The notes: generated by a model from the sequence alone, not told the origin. 64,000 nt of DNA from Bolinopsis microptera (GCF_026151205.1 NC_087081.1:10543113-10607112), one strand, 5' to 3'. Shown: positions 22,216-35,024, counted from the stretch's first letter. Translations and numbers: made by a program.

Positions 22216-23770
22216 GTTCATAAACTAGGCAGTGCGCCATCGACAATAAGACGCGCGCGCTGACCATTGAATGGTTTTTTAGCTCTTATTTCGGCCAGCA
22301 CATTATTTTGGAAACAATCGAAAAGTTATAATACTTCCCATATAACAATTTTGTTGAAATTTGGTCAGCTTACGTAAACACTTATGTTCTACTGAACCTA
22401 ATTTAGTTTGAGCAATTTCGATGGTCAGAATTTGAGTTATCAACGAATTTATACCTATTTTGTCATTTTTAGACCTCTTAATCAAGGCCAATCTCTCCCA
22501 ACTAAATTAGGTTCGGAAGTTAAGTATGATTGGAAGGTTCTGACAAATTTTCAGCATGATTCATGTTCAGGAACCGAAGATATGACAGAATAATACGACA
22601 AAAATCAACGAATTTCGTCAAATTACGCGACTTTTACACCTAATTTTGCTCCAAAAGCCGCGCACCATCAAATATGGCACCTAGGAGAAACTCACTGATC
22701 ATTCCAAAAAAGTATAATAAATTTGGTACTGTGAAAATTCTCACAGTCTCTAGAAAACGATGGCACAAAAATTTTGAAAATCCGAGCAAGTTTATTTTTA
22801 TCGTGCACCGCCTACATAAACATATTGATATAGAAATTCGGCGGAATGACGGGCTGAGCGCCGCCCAGTAAGCTTCGCATCGGCAGTCGCGCGCTACTGC
22901 AAGCGAGAGGGCTCTGATTAAAGCATGAAGGCTATTATGTTTTAATATTATATACTATGTACTATATTAATATTATATACTATGTACTATGTACTAGGCC
23001 GGTAGTAGGTACCACCGTCCACCATGTATATTAAACACGGTACACAGTACACGATCCCAAGATATTATATTTATGTTCATAATCATAGAATAGCTAGATT
23101 AGGCGGAATGACAGACTAAGCGCCGCCCAGTAAGGTACACGGTACAGGTGGGGACTGGGGAATCTATTGAAAATAAAACAGGTTGTGCTGGTTGACAAAT
23201 TTAAAATTGAAAAGAAACAATTATGAATTCATAATTACAATTCATCATCTGATAATTTTCTGAAGAAAGGGGTATATGGTACAAAAAATGTATGATAAAT
23301 AGATTAATAGATAAATAGATAAAAAGATTCGACTAGTATTAATTGTAATATAAAAGTGAAAAACTTTCGTTCTGCCCCAGCTAGATTTGTCTCACTTCAC
23401 ACTTCACGCACAAGATCAGAGACGATGATCGTGGCGTACTTCATACTTTAACTTTGGAGGTCTAGAGGAGGCCAGTGTTAGAATTACGGTTAAGTTAGCC
23501 GGGTTTATAGGATAAAGTGCTGGTCCGGTCGCGGTGGCAAAACTATTTGAACCAAAATCATTAAAAAACGGTGCTGGTCACTGCACACTAAAAATTGCAA
23601 ATATGTTTATAAAAAATACAGATAAAAGTTAAACATTAAAAGACAATTCCTATTCTTTAGTTGAATACAAACAATAAAAGCTAATTGAAACGTTCGATCA
23701 AGACATCATCAAAAGTAATAAGCATTAGTATTTAAATATTAAATAACTAGTTCATAATTTGTTAACATAA
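22216..23770. other. Intergenic repeat debris
   Basis: No gene seen. It contains two copies of a dispersed 33-bp motif (22840-22872, 23102-23134; a third at 18529-18561) beginning ggcggaatgac and ending gcccagtaag, and a small tandem around 22945-23000 (tatactatgtac). The 3' untranslated region of the transporter gene presumably lies at the upper end. Confidence 0.6.
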
Positions 23771-23774
23771 TTTC

Positions 23775-23838
23775 GGTCATTATTATTTATTGGTCATTAT
23801 TCTTTATTAGTCATTATTCTTTATTGGTCATTATTCTT
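23775..23838. repeat. 17-bp tandem repeat covering the transporter stop codon
   Basis: About four units of ggtcattattctttatt. Read on the minus strand the first unit contributes the last codons and the TAA stop (23823-23821), and three AATAAA hexamers follow in successive units. Confidence 0.85.
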
Positions 23839-26800
23839 GTATTTCTCGTACATCCACTCTAAGCAATTTAGACACACACATCGGCTGAAGGTAACATATG
23901 CTAGTAACGAAGCCACTATAGCAGGAATCCCCATCATGATAAGGAAAGCTAGCTCTCCATACAGGAAGTCTTTTCCTAGTTGCATGACAAAGAATAAAAC
24001 ACATCCTACTCCCTCAGCGCTGAGAATCGCCGCATATTTCATTGAAATGTCCTTTCGACCTGAGATTTTATTGATTAGTTTAGAAGCACCACCCGGAAGC
24101 AGGACTAACGCCTCAAAATGTTTAATTTGCTGTTACAATCAACTAACCTTATCGGACCTTATTTGACCGGACATTAAATGAACGGACATAACTATGAGTA
24201 TGAACGGACATTAAAATGAACGCTCAAAGGCATTCAAAACCATCAAAAATCCAAATTTTGTCATCTTTTTTTTGGCGTTTTAAAAATTATAGCAGATAAT
24301 TTGTAAATTAATTGTTCATACGATAAGCAAGAATGGCAGTCGTTAAGCAGTAAAAATGTCAAAATATCTGTAGATCAATGTCTATGATTATGAAAGTTGT
24401 GTAAAAACAACAGATACGAAATATGACCAGATTTGATGATCATATCACAGGTCATCTTCCTCAAATGGGTTATCGTGAATTGAATATTCCATGCTTAAAC
24501 TTAAAGCATCATATCAGTAATACCTGCTTTTTGAAAACAATTATTTATTTGACCACCTCGGTCCTGCATTTTAGTGTAAACTATTACAACATATGGAGGT
24601 AAATAATACCTCCGAAGAATTGAACGAGGAAGCCAAAGATCAAGAAAGTGATCATGCCATAATGTGATACTTAGAATGTAGAATATTTAAATTGTGTAAT
24701 AACTCGTTTTTTATTGATCCAATGATAAAGTTCAGTCCGAATCCGATGATAGACATTACAATTGACTGAAATTAAAAAGTTGTCTTATCCTAAACATGAG
24801 TTCGCAGTTGAATAATGTTGGAAAAAATCTCAACGGACTTTAATTTGGACGGACCTTAAACGGACGTAATTTATTTAAACGGACATTAAGATGAAGGCTA
24901 GGACCTCCAGCGTTCAATTAATGTCCGTTCAAATAAGGTCCGATAAGGTATTAGAAATATGCACACATGCATATTTAGTATTTATAAATATAATAACACT
25001 AAATATGAAATTTAAATTCTTTCTCTTTGGAATTGGTGTAACGTGTGGGTGTGATGGTTGCGATCATTTTGATGGGGTTTTTTTGACTCCGAATCGTTCC
25101 AGGTGTTGTCATTCGGCTCAAGTGAGTGATATAGATCCGGCTCAAGTGAGAGATATAGATTGGATGATTTAGTTCGTCTAAAACTGTTGTCTAAATCTTA
25201 AAGAAGTTATTGGGGTTGAATATTTTACAATTAAACCAAATATCCTTCTCTAAAATCCTACCTTATTTAGATAATGAGCTTTGAGATACATACGTGACAC
25301 GTGTTTTTTGTGTGACTAATCTGTGACCAAGCTGACGAAAAATCTTCATTATTGTACCACTTAAAACTTTTAAGATATAAAACATTTAAATTGAATTCCA
25401 AACCTACCAAATAATTCTTGACAGGCTGGAGCAATGCAGGTGAAAATCCCGGTACAAAAAGTAACTATACAGAGATTAACTAGGTAACCATACCGACTCC
25501 ATTTTGTGTAGTGAAGTGAAATAGTTAGAGGACCCTGAAATTAAGAATATTGTTATAATAAAAGAAAACAAAAACAAATTGAGGGTAATGATGAAAAATG
25601 AACACAAGTGGGAGAAAGTGGGAAACAGATGGGAAACACTAACAGGTTGGACATAGGAACACAGCGCCCGGGCGGCCTTAAGGAAACACATGTGGTGGAT
25701 TGGTAGAACTAGGAAAGCCCATATAGGGGCAAAAAAGTCAGACATCAGTATTTTTTCTTAGAAATAAAAGACAAGTGTCGAGGTATATTACAGTCATGAC
25801 AGTTTACCTAAACAACTGCTAGTACAGCGAACTAACCATAACAAGGAATGAAAGTGTGAAGGTGTATCTCATTCCGATCTGGTCCAATATCATACCCCAC
25901 GTCAATCTTCCGAACGCGTTCATTACCGAGGCTGAGGAAAACAAAATAGATGTAATAATCTTCAATACATCTCGCAAGGTGAATTACCATTCAATTATCG
26001 GTAAAGTTCGGTAAGAGATCAACTGGAAATATTTAACAAATTGACCTGCAGATTGACTCGTATATATTATTATCATAAAGATATAATTCTATACCTAATG
26101 CTCCAACCATGTTAAGAAATCTATCGTCATTGATTGCTTCGATTGCTATGACCTTGTACAATTCTGATGAAGTCAGTAGAGTCTGAAATGAAATGTCAGT
26201 TTTAAAACAATTTGACTCATTAATCACAACTTGAAATGTTAATAATTATGACAGTTATCGTATCTTTATACCATAGATATATTAGAACAACGAGTAAACA
26301 CACATACGTGGCCTATTGGTGAAGGGGGCTTCTAAAAACTGTAATTTCTACATAATCTTTATGTGTAAAACAGCTTAAGAGGGCGGAGGGAGGGGGTCCA
26401 AATCTGGTTTACTTAATATGTGAATTGTGAATGTTCTCCAATGTTATTTGACACTAACTGTACAATTACCAGAGATAAAGTAGAGACCACGAGGTATAGA
26501 ACGTAAAACCTTGGCTGTTTCAACGTCTCCTTGATACTGTAATCCGGGTCTGGTTCTGCAGACTCGGCAGATTTGGCAGACTCAGCAAACTCGTCAGCCG
26601 CGTATATTTCATAAGGAATATTATCAGGATCAGTGTCCCTCTCTCCGTAGTCTGAGTTCTTGTTCTGTATCAATGGTGATCTCTCTTCTCCTGCTTCATA
26701 GCTCTCTATCATGGAGTCAAACAATTTCCTCTCTTCTTCCGGGAGAGGCGGTCGCAGGATAAATAGACCTGTGATAAAGAGGGTTTGTAGGAATTACAGG

Positions 26801-28362
26801 ATAAATAGTTTATTGCGAGAGTTATAGGGAGTAGAGACTACAGGAAAGATAGTTATTAAATACAAATTAATTTGGAATAACTTGGAAAATACCCCTGACT
26901 ATTAGCTTACCGGGTAAAAATAGCAAAGCTAAGACAAAAGCCCATGCCAGCCAAATGTACTGTGTGTGGTCTATAACTGAGCTATCTACAAATAACATCG
27001 CTGTTTCATTTCCACAGCTTACTTCGACTGGTCTGGAGGAAAGTAGTAATAGTATATTAAATATGATAAAGTTTTAAACTATCTTCTTAACTACAAAGAA
27101 ATACATTTATTGAGAGGGTACTCCATTGTGGATGGCCGTAATCGATTCACAAGCGGGTCACGTCTTCATGATAGCTAATCAGCTTTGATAACGATAACGT
27201 TTGAGTTTTATTGTATTTTTATTATAGTCTTGGTTAGTTTATAAATATTTCATAACTTTGAGAAGATCAGTAATTGAACTCACTGTTTGTTGTACGGATT
27301 AATGACTACAGTACAGAGGAATGAACCGATAAACCCAGAAATCCCCATAAAAAACCCCATGATTCCATTCGCAGTCCCTGCCTTCCGCGGGTTCCACTCT
27401 GACAACCTTGACACCTGAAATAGCAATAAGATATTTAGGTATTTCTTACTGGTAGCAATTATATTTATAACAATTTTAAATTGTGGTATCATTGACACGT
27501 TTGCACAAATGAAGGGAGAGTTCTAAAAATTAGAAACGCCAAAATAAAGAACAGTCATTGAAAGTATCTTCTAATAAATAAATTGCTGCCCTAACTTCAA
27601 ACAAAACCAGTTGAAAACATTTGTCACACTTACATTACAAATGTTAATCTGGCCAGCAAGCGTTCCTATGAAGATCACAGAAATGGTAAGAAAGTAATAA
27701 GTTTCAATGTAGTAAGAAACCGCTACCACTGCTACGTACAGGGTGGTAAGAATGAAGAGTAGGAGCCGAACGTTCATGTACTTTTCCAGGATACCCGATA
27801 TGAACCCTGTTGGGATGTTGCAAATGAAGCTGGTAGCATTTAGAGGTGTAATTATAACGTTAACTTTGGTAAATTACTGGAATAAATAGCTACAAGATTC
27901 TGTTGACCGCAATAGTTCCTAATTAAATTTGAAGTTTGTAAGTTCTCTATTGTACTCGTTCAAGTGTACCTGTAAGAGCGATGCCCATGAGCAGTATAAC
28001 AGGTTGGAGAGACATTGCTGCCTGGCTTGTTATCTCTCCGGTGTTATGGTAGAATAGCGATGATAGATAAGGGAGAAGCGCTCCGTAACTGAGAAATTAC
28101 AGCAAATAAGTAAGATGAATGTCAGAAATAACAAGATAAATGAGCTAATCACAGATTATTGCAATTTAATTCAGACATAATTTTGAGAAAGAACAGCTCA
28201 ACATCCAAGCGTAAAATATTACGGTTATAAAATTAAAAATAGATGATTAACAAACTTAATTAAAGCAACATAGTACCTGAAGAAAGGAAGACCCATGCCC
28301 GTGGAACCCAAACACACACTAATCAGTATCCACCAGTTGTAATGTCGCTGGAACCAACCCAT
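23821..28362 (-). CDS. Major facilitator superfamily transporter (12-TM)
   Basis: Plasma or organelle membrane transporter of the MFS; substrate unknown. Minus-strand exons: 28362-28277, 28088-27970, 27863-27634, 27414-27284, 27032-26911, 26768-26470, 26182-26095, 25931-25837, 25534-25408, 24669-24610, 24059-23821; 531 aa. Phases agree at every junction. TM1 is WWILISVCLGSTGMGLPFFS. Helices 2-6 follow in exons 2-5, then a long acidic central loop in exon 6 (about residues 240-300) and six more helices. Typical MFS features are GRLTWGMILDQIG after TM8 and the NPRKAGTANGIMGFFMGISG helix 5 region, which recall nodulin-like and monocarboxylate/oxalate-type members. Two junctions are less certain: the exon 3 acceptor (accaaag) and the exon 11 acceptor, where I preferred aaatctcag at 24060 because it keeps phase. 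Exon 10 sits between two inverted repeat arms. Confidence 0.85.
24146..24184 (+). repeat. Inverted repeat arm in transporter intron 10
   Basis: 39 bp starting accttatcggaccttattt. It is the reverse complement of 24911-24949 with two mismatches. Additional cggacatta/tgaacg words continue to about 24226. It lies about 86 bp upstream, in transcript sense, of the exon 11 acceptor. Confidence 0.9.
24911..24949 (-). repeat. Inverted repeat arm in transporter intron 9
   Basis: Partner of 24146-24184. Related cggacatta words extend back to about 24835. Together the arms bracket exon 10 (24669-24610), so this is either two opposite insertions of one family or an element that enclosed an exon. Confidence 0.9.
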
Positions 28363-29650
28363 ACTGACCTGTTACCGCCCGCTTACTACCTTGTTGAAAC
28401 CTAATGGGTGTGGTACGAAATCAACTTTAAATTATTTATCAAATTTAAACTTGAAATTGTAAATGTACACATCTATGAATGCTAATTAAAATCTGTTTTT
28501 AACATTATTTTATGGCAAAAACGTATTATATTACATTTACAATGCGGAAACACGCTTTCTTAGAGGAATTAAGTCTCGGAACATGCACTCCTTATTCGAC
28601 CGGAAAATCAATCCAGACCTTAAATAAGATAAATCGTGAAATTTATAAAGCAAACCCTAAACGCATTCTACACTCACTTAAAAAGAAATAAAACAAAATT
28701 TTAATAAAACAAAATTCTAAAAGCTTTACTTATCTTATCTCGCTGCTTGCAAGTGTTTTATCTTTTTTACCGGTGTCTTATCGGTTTAGTGTCTGATCGT
28801 TTTAGTGTTACACACTATTACACAATTAGAAAAAAGATACGAATTCTGAATATTCTGATTCCGTCTATCTTGAAAAACTAAGTCTGAAGATTGACTCGTA
28901 CTGTTATTGATGACAAGTGTTCAACCATAAGCAGGATCCTTACGCTACTTTCAGTCAGCGTCTCAAAACTTTGGTCAATAACAATCTAGAAACCTATCTA
29001 CAGTAACAACTATCTGTTTGGTCTACTGAGAAACCTTGTGGCAGATCCATGAGGAAATACAACTATGATGACGAAGTATCTCGCTGTTCTGTCTGTCAAA
29101 GAATTTATTGACAATCTAGAAACAGCTGAACGTTGCAAATCAGAACACGTTGAGTCAATAGAGGTTTTTGGAGGAGTTTTGGAGTCAGTTTTCAGATTAA
29201 AAAACTCACGAAGCTCTTCAAAAGAATGAGATTCAGAACAATATATGGCAAAGAAGCAAACAACAATCGCTCAAAGCTTGCATATTTAACACAGTAGCAT
29301 ATTTGACAATTTGTCCATTTTGTCAATCATAGTCGTTGCACGATGTACACAAGAATTTGAGATATGTAAACGGGTGGGTTTAACATTGTAAAATTGAAAT
29401 TATTAGTAATTAATAAATTATCATTAATTGATTATTGAATCGTCTGAGTTCAGCTTACATTCCTTTAATTTATATTAGAGATATTTGTTGGAAAAGTTAA
29501 AGTCAGAATTGTATGACTTCACTCCAGTCGAGTGTACAAAATAAAATAATCCAACAAATGGACAATACTTTAACACGAAATGTAAACAATTTTCACAATT
29601 TAGATGGGTAATAATGAAAAGTCATCAAATATACAATTCCGAACAATTGT
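28363..29650. other. Intergenic between transporter and LINE
   Basis: AT-rich, no gene seen. The transporter promoter should lie in the lower part; I could not identify its elements. Confidence 0.5.
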
Positions 29651-29654
29651 ATTT

Positions 29655-29805
29655 AAATAAAGTGGAGACTTTCACTTTGTCCCAAAACATCAATTAATTT
29701 TATTTAAGTAAAGTGGAGACTCTCACTTTGTCCCAAAACATCAATTAATTTTATCTAAGTAAAGTGGAGACTCTCACTTTTATTTGTCCCAAAACATCAA
29801 TTAAA
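29655..29805. repeat. ~51-bp tandem repeat, three copies
   Basis: Unit includes taaagtggagactctcactt, then tgtcccaaaacatcaatta. The third copy has a short tttat insertion. It lies just upstream of the LINE and may be its 5' end or a separate minisatellite. Confidence 0.85.
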
Positions 29806-30201
29806 TGTATATAAGGGTGTGAGTAATGATAAACTTGAATTTCTGAACTTGCTTTTACCGGTTAAGATGCATGCATGTCGAAACTACTGTATTTTGTGTG
29901 ATAGAGCAAGATCCAAAGTGAAAACGGATTTCGTTATTTCATTTATCAAATATTTACTTCAAATTTGCTTCAAACGTGCATGGTAAAATAAGCTTACGTA
30001 ATTACGTATTTATATACGTAAGCTTCCTTTACCTTGTGCTACGCTTGAGCTATATATAGCACAAGCGTGGATGCACGTATTTTCAGGTTTCGACCTGTAT
30101 AGGGTGTCCGACCCACAAGTCGGAACGTCTCCGGTGGGTTATATCTTTCTCAATTTTGTTTCGACATCTCTGGATTGACGTACACCTTGGAAACGTTTTG
30201 A

Positions 30202-31605
30202 ATGGCTATTTCTAATTCTAAATCCCTGATTCTATCTGAATTAACTTCTCCTCAGCTTGATAGTGTTTTGTACAAATTCCAGCTGATTGCTCCGGATGGG
30301 TATGACGAGGATGGAAAACGTGAACTACTGCGCAGCAGCAAAGTCTTCATACGAGGAATTGGGGACCAGGCTAATGAGAACATTTTGGCGATATTCAGTA
30401 ACAAAGGTACATTTGTCGATTTTGAGTCAGTTGATGGAAAGGTAAAAGGAATTTTTGCTAAATCAGAATCTGGTAAGGTGATGTATCCATGTTCTGTTTG
30501 CTGTAAAGAGGTTACAGATAGGTCAGATACATCAGGTCTTGGTATCGAATGTAGTGGATGTGGGTGGTATTTTCACACTAGCTGCACATACAAGCCTGTT
30601 AGTCTTGACCTTTTTAAAGCTCTTAAGGACTCTCCAAGCTACATCAAGGTGCTGTGCCCCCCATGCAACTCCGTGTATGGTAGTGCTCTCTCCAAGCTGA
30701 AGCGTGTGGAGCATAAATTGGATGCTATGGCTGTGAAGGTTAACAGTGTAGAAACTAAGGTAAAACAGGCGGCCACTAAAGTACCCTACAGTACTGCTGT
30801 TTCAAATGGTATCTCCAAAAACAGTCCTATCCCACAAAAGGTCATGGAGGGTTTGAAATCTATATCAAAAGCTAAACAGGAGTCTGATGATGTTGAGCGA
30901 CTCAAACGTACCAGAGTTGTTTTCCGACCAGAAGATACTAACATAAGGACTAGTCGTGATATACGTAAGGCTTTCAATCAGCATTACAAAGGCATGGTGA
31001 TCAAACATTGTAGGCTAACGGCATCAGGATCCATCACATTTGAGTTTGAAGATGAAAACACAGCAAACAATGTGCAGTCTAAGTGGGAAACAAGTCATTT
31101 TGGTGGTAATAAAGGTATCAAAATACCAGGAGACTATAACACTGTGGCCATGGTTAAGCATGTGTATGATGATCACAACGAGGATGACATGAAAAATGAG
31201 ATTATGCAAAACTACTCTGGTATTGTCACAAAATGCGAATTTCAACGGAAAAGGTCTGATAAATCATTCAATGGAATGATCAAACTTGAATTTTCGTCTC
31301 GAGAAGAAATGATGAAGGTAGTCAAAGACAAGATACAGTTTTGTCATCAGCGCTATATTGTTGAAGAGTACAAAAGAAGGTCCAGGGTTATCAAGTGCAA
31401 CAAGTGCCAAGGTTGGGGACATATTCACCGGTATTGCACCAAGCCAGCTGAGTGTGGAAAATGTGCAGAAAATCATGAAAGCAATAGCTGTTCAATAACC
31501 AGTGGGTTCAAGTGTGCACATTGCAACAAAGATCACCAAGCAGGATCATTTGATTGTGCAGTGTACAAAGAGAAATTGGTTAAATTCTCTCATGATGCAT
31601 TATGA
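30202..31605 (+). CDS. LINE ORF1 protein with PHD-type finger and CCHC knuckles
   Basis: 467 aa, intact. A PHD-type zinc finger occupies residues about 97-152 (CSVCCKEV..., CSGCGWYFHTSC, then CPPC). A coiled-coil-like stretch follows at about 160-200, and then an RRM-like region. Near the C-terminus are gag-type knuckles, CNKCQGWGHIHRYC and CGKCAENHESNSC, and a further CAHC...H...C. The protein should bind the LINE RNA as a nucleoprotein. The stop overlaps the ORF2 start (ATGA at 31602-31605), which implies coupled termination-reinitiation. PHD fingers in ORF1 are known in some CR1/L2-related LINEs. Confidence 0.9.
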   Translation: MAISNSKSLILSELTSPQLDSVLYKFQLIAPDGYDEDGKRELLRSSKVFIRGIGDQANENILAIFSNKGTFVDFESVDGKVKGIFAKSESGKVMYPCSVCCKEVTDRSDTSGLGIECSGCGWYFHTSCTYKPVSLDLFKALKDSPSYIKVLCPPCNSVYGSALSKLKRVEHKLDAMAVKVNSVETKVKQAATKVPYSTAVSNGISKNSPIPQKVMEGLKSISKAKQESDDVERLKRTRVVFRPEDTNIRTSRDIRKAFNQHYKGMVIKHCRLTASGSITFEFEDENTANNVQSKWETSHFGGNKGIKIPGDYNTVAMVKHVYDDHNEDDMKNEIMQNYSGIVTKCEFQRKRSDKSFNGMIKLEFSSREEMMKVVKDKIQFCHQRYIVEEYKRRSRVIKCNKCQGWGHIHRYCTKPAECGKCAENHESNSCSITSGFKCAHCNKDHQAGSFDCAVYKEKLVKFSHDAL

Positions 31606-34600
31606 TCGATTATAACACTTCAAGTAGAAATGCCCAAAATAGCACAGTGTTTGGTAAATTATGCACAATCAACATCTGCGGACTATCCCAAAGAAGCAAC
31701 ATGATGCTAAGCAAGTATGCGTTTGACAACGACATCCTTCTATTTGGTGTGCAGGAGACAGGTGCTGGAAGCCAATGGAAATCATTAACAAACATGAAAA
31801 CTTTTGAAGATACAAATAATAATAGCAACAAAGGCTGTGCAATCATGGTTAGACAAGAGATCATGTTCACACAGCTTCCTGTTATCTCAAACATTTCATC
31901 AAATATTGACTCAGTTTGGGGAATGTTATCTTGGAACGGCAAAAGATACATAATGGGCAACCTCTATTTGAAACTGGACTACCTATCAGGTGTGAAAGAG
32001 ATGTTGGTTATGCTTGATAAGGCTCATGAAATGAGCAAGCTTCACAAGTGTACAGGTGTGATTGCTATGGGGGATTTTAATGCTCGCCACTTTATCTGGA
32101 ATGATACTGTGGTAAATAAGTATGGAAAATATATTGAAGAACATCTAGACTGGTCCAAGTTCTGTGTCCATGCACCTTCGTCAAGCACGTTCTTGGCAAG
32201 GAATGGGAGCAGCCATATTGACTTTTTCATCACATCCACACAGCTCGATAAGTATATAGATCATCCAATTGCAGATCACTTTGCTAACTTGTATAGTGGG
32301 GCTCCTTTGAGAGGTCACGTTCCAGTATCAATCAATGTTCAATCACAACCTGTGGCAATCAGGTCAGAGAATGTTCAGAAGTATAACCTTCAGTCAATGG
32401 ACTGGTTTAAATGGACTAGAGACATTGAGATTGACTTGACACTCGAAAAAACCGATAGCTTAGCAACTGATGGGACTATCAAGGAATTGCTGGAAGTTAT
32501 TAACACAGCTATTGATGTTTCTACAAAAGAAAACTGCCAAATGAAATGTGTCTCCAAACACAGTAAACCTTACTGGACCCCCAAGCTATCTGTGCTTTCT
32601 GGGAAACTAAGATTCGACCTCAAATCGTATTTAACCAGAAATACAGACACTGCATTTGAAGCAATGCAGACCTCAAAGAAGGAATTTGAAGAAGCAAGAA
32701 AGCAGGCATGTCAGCAGTTTATCCTTCGAAAGACAAATGACCTGAACACCTCTCAGGCAAAAAAGTTCTGGAAAGAGTTCAATAAGCTCTTCAAACCCCC
32801 ATCTGATCAAATGGTTGAAGCTCTTATCTCAGAGGATGGAACTATTCTCACAGAAAATGCTGACATAGAGAAGGAAATGTTTGGAACGTTTTTTCACGCT
32901 AAACACATAGTTTATAATATCGATCAATTTGATGATGTTTTCTATCAGGAAATAAACAACCTGTATGACGACATCAAAAACAGCAATTTCCTGCCCAGTG
33001 AGGATATGGCAGATAGATTTACAAGCAGCTCCGCCCTTTACTACCCGGTTACACCATGGGAGATCACTGCTACTCTGAAAGGTATTCACTCTACAGCGGC
33101 TAGTTTTGATAATCATGAAGTACATCAGTCTATGCTAAAGAAACTAGGTCCAAATGCAATTCATGCACTAAGCAGGCTCTTCACACTCTGCTTGCGTAAT
33201 GGACTTTGGTTGTGGAACGACTCTAAGATCGTGTTCCTCAAAAAAGATGGAAAGTCCTCATATTCCAAAGCAGGTGCATACAGGCCAATTTCAATCTCCT
33301 CGTATGTAGGCAAACTGCTTGAACGAATCTTGGCACAACGACTTGAGGTATATCTAAAGAAAGTGGGAATTATTGATGTAAATCAGGAAGGTTTCTCCAA
33401 AGGCAAAAACACTATCAGATACCTCAATAGGCTGACTGCGGGTATTAAAGGTGATATTATGAAGAAGCTTACGGTACTTTGTTTGTTCATTGACTTCGAA
33501 AAAGCTTAAATTGATTCAGTGTGGAAAAAAGGTCTAGTTGTTAAGCTCTGGAGAGCTGGCGTTCATGGCTGCTATCTTAAAACTATAGACAGCTTTCTGT
33601 TTAGTCGTACAGTTTGCCTTCTAATAAATGGATTTCTCGGCCCAGTTAGAGACTGCCTGGACTATGGGTTACCACAAGGATCTGTGCTGTCTCCTATTTT
33701 GTTCAAATTCTTCATTATGGATATCGAGGCTGTCTGTTCAGTGTACCAACAGATTAGTGTCTTGAAGTTTGCTGATGATGGGACAGTTAAAGTGGTTGGC
33801 AGAGACTTAGAAGAGTGTCTTTTCTATCTCAACCTGGCTATGGACAGCATTGAATATTGGACATCTTGTTGGCGCCTGGTTATAAACTGTGATGCAAATA
33901 AGACTGAGATTATATGCTTCAACTCATATGATCAAGCCGGAATCCCAACCTCATTCAACCTAGGAGGGAAACTAATTCATCTAACAGATCAAACGAAAGT
34001 TCTGGGTGTCATACTAGACAGTAAGTTGACCTTCAAACAGCACAGCAAGCATGTCTACAATAATCTAGTCTACCGCTGGGTTTGTATGAGTCGTTATGCA
34101 AACAGAAACTGGGGCATGAACCAAGCAGTGCTAGTTAGAGTTGCCAAAACCATTCTCTTCTCAACACTGTTCTATGGATCTATTATATGGATGAAAAATT
34201 CAAATATGACAGACATAAACAAACTGTGGTACAGAGTGTCTAAAGCTGCAGTCGGGGCTGTTTTCAATGTACACGGGGCCATTCTTGAAGTCATTCTGGG
34301 TGTACCACCACTCCAAACAATGGGGAGAGTAATTTCGATCAAACATTACCTTAAGGTTCTCCATGACTCAGACGACATTCATTTTGACTTCGTGAGAACT
34401 CAACTAGATGAAATGAACCCAACAGTACTCTTCCATCTTCGAGACGTGCAGAAATTCTTAATATGGAAAGTAGAACATTTCAGCACTGAAGGTCAGACCT
34501 GTGACTTAACCCAGAGAAATCTAGAACAAGTTCTGTTACTACCCAAAAAGATTTATAAGTACACTAAAGGAATGATGCAGCAATTCACAGAGCTTCTTTG

Positions 34601-35024
34601 GCAAGAGAGCTTACAAAACCTACTTCTGACGGAAGGATGGTCTGAAATTCCAAGAGTCTCCTGCAACCCCCTTCCTATCCCCTTTGGAGTGAGCCGCGAA
34701 GTGGAAGTATTAGTTATGAGTCTCATGTACAAGAACAATCTACTGAACTCGTTTCTCTTCAGAGTTGACAGAGCAGTGGCCTCTCCGCTATGCATCTGTG
34801 GCTCGGATGAACAAACAGCACTGCACCTACTATCAAGTTGTGAGCTTGTGGACGCGAATCTACAATGTCAAGCTGAACGAATCATCACCCTGTGTAACAG
34901 CGGTAGGTCCATGGTCGATCTAGCAGCTGAGCAGGGCTCCATCATATTGAACTGTTCAAGGGACGAAATGTTTATAAGTGTGTGCGTTGAAATTGTAGAA
35001 AGCAAGGGGCTACATCTTAAGTGA
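31602..35024 (+). pseudogene. LINE ORF2: APE endonuclease plus reverse transcriptase, one in-frame stop
   Basis: The N-terminal apurinic-type endonuclease shows INICGL, VQETG, AMGDFNARH and SHIDFFI, with RGHVPVS near its end. The reverse transcriptase follows: YRPISISSYVGKLLERIL, catalytic LFIDFEKA, GLPQGSVLSPILF, and FADDGTVKVV (the ADD box). A C-terminal Cys/His motif, CICGSDEQTALHLLSSC, closes it. TAA at 33507-33509 falls directly after DFEKA; the frame then resumes unchanged (IDSVWKKG) to the true stop at 35022-35024. Family members normally read DFEKAFDSVW, so the sequence is consistent with a 3-base insertion that created the stop without shifting frame. About 1140 codons in all. Confidence 0.9.

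Noticed and set aside
24440-24545. Alternative last exon of the transporter (GGITDMML stop) and a small acidic peptide MEYSIHDNPFEEDDL
   Set aside because: The alternative keeps phase after exon 10 but would remove helix 12; the downstream exon at 24059 also keeps phase and completes 12 helices, so it was preferred. The peptide has no supporting context.
24146-24949. Single 800-bp DNA transposon between the two inverted arms
   Set aside because: Transporter exon 10 lies between the arms and is in frame with its neighbours, so the arms are more likely two separate insertions.
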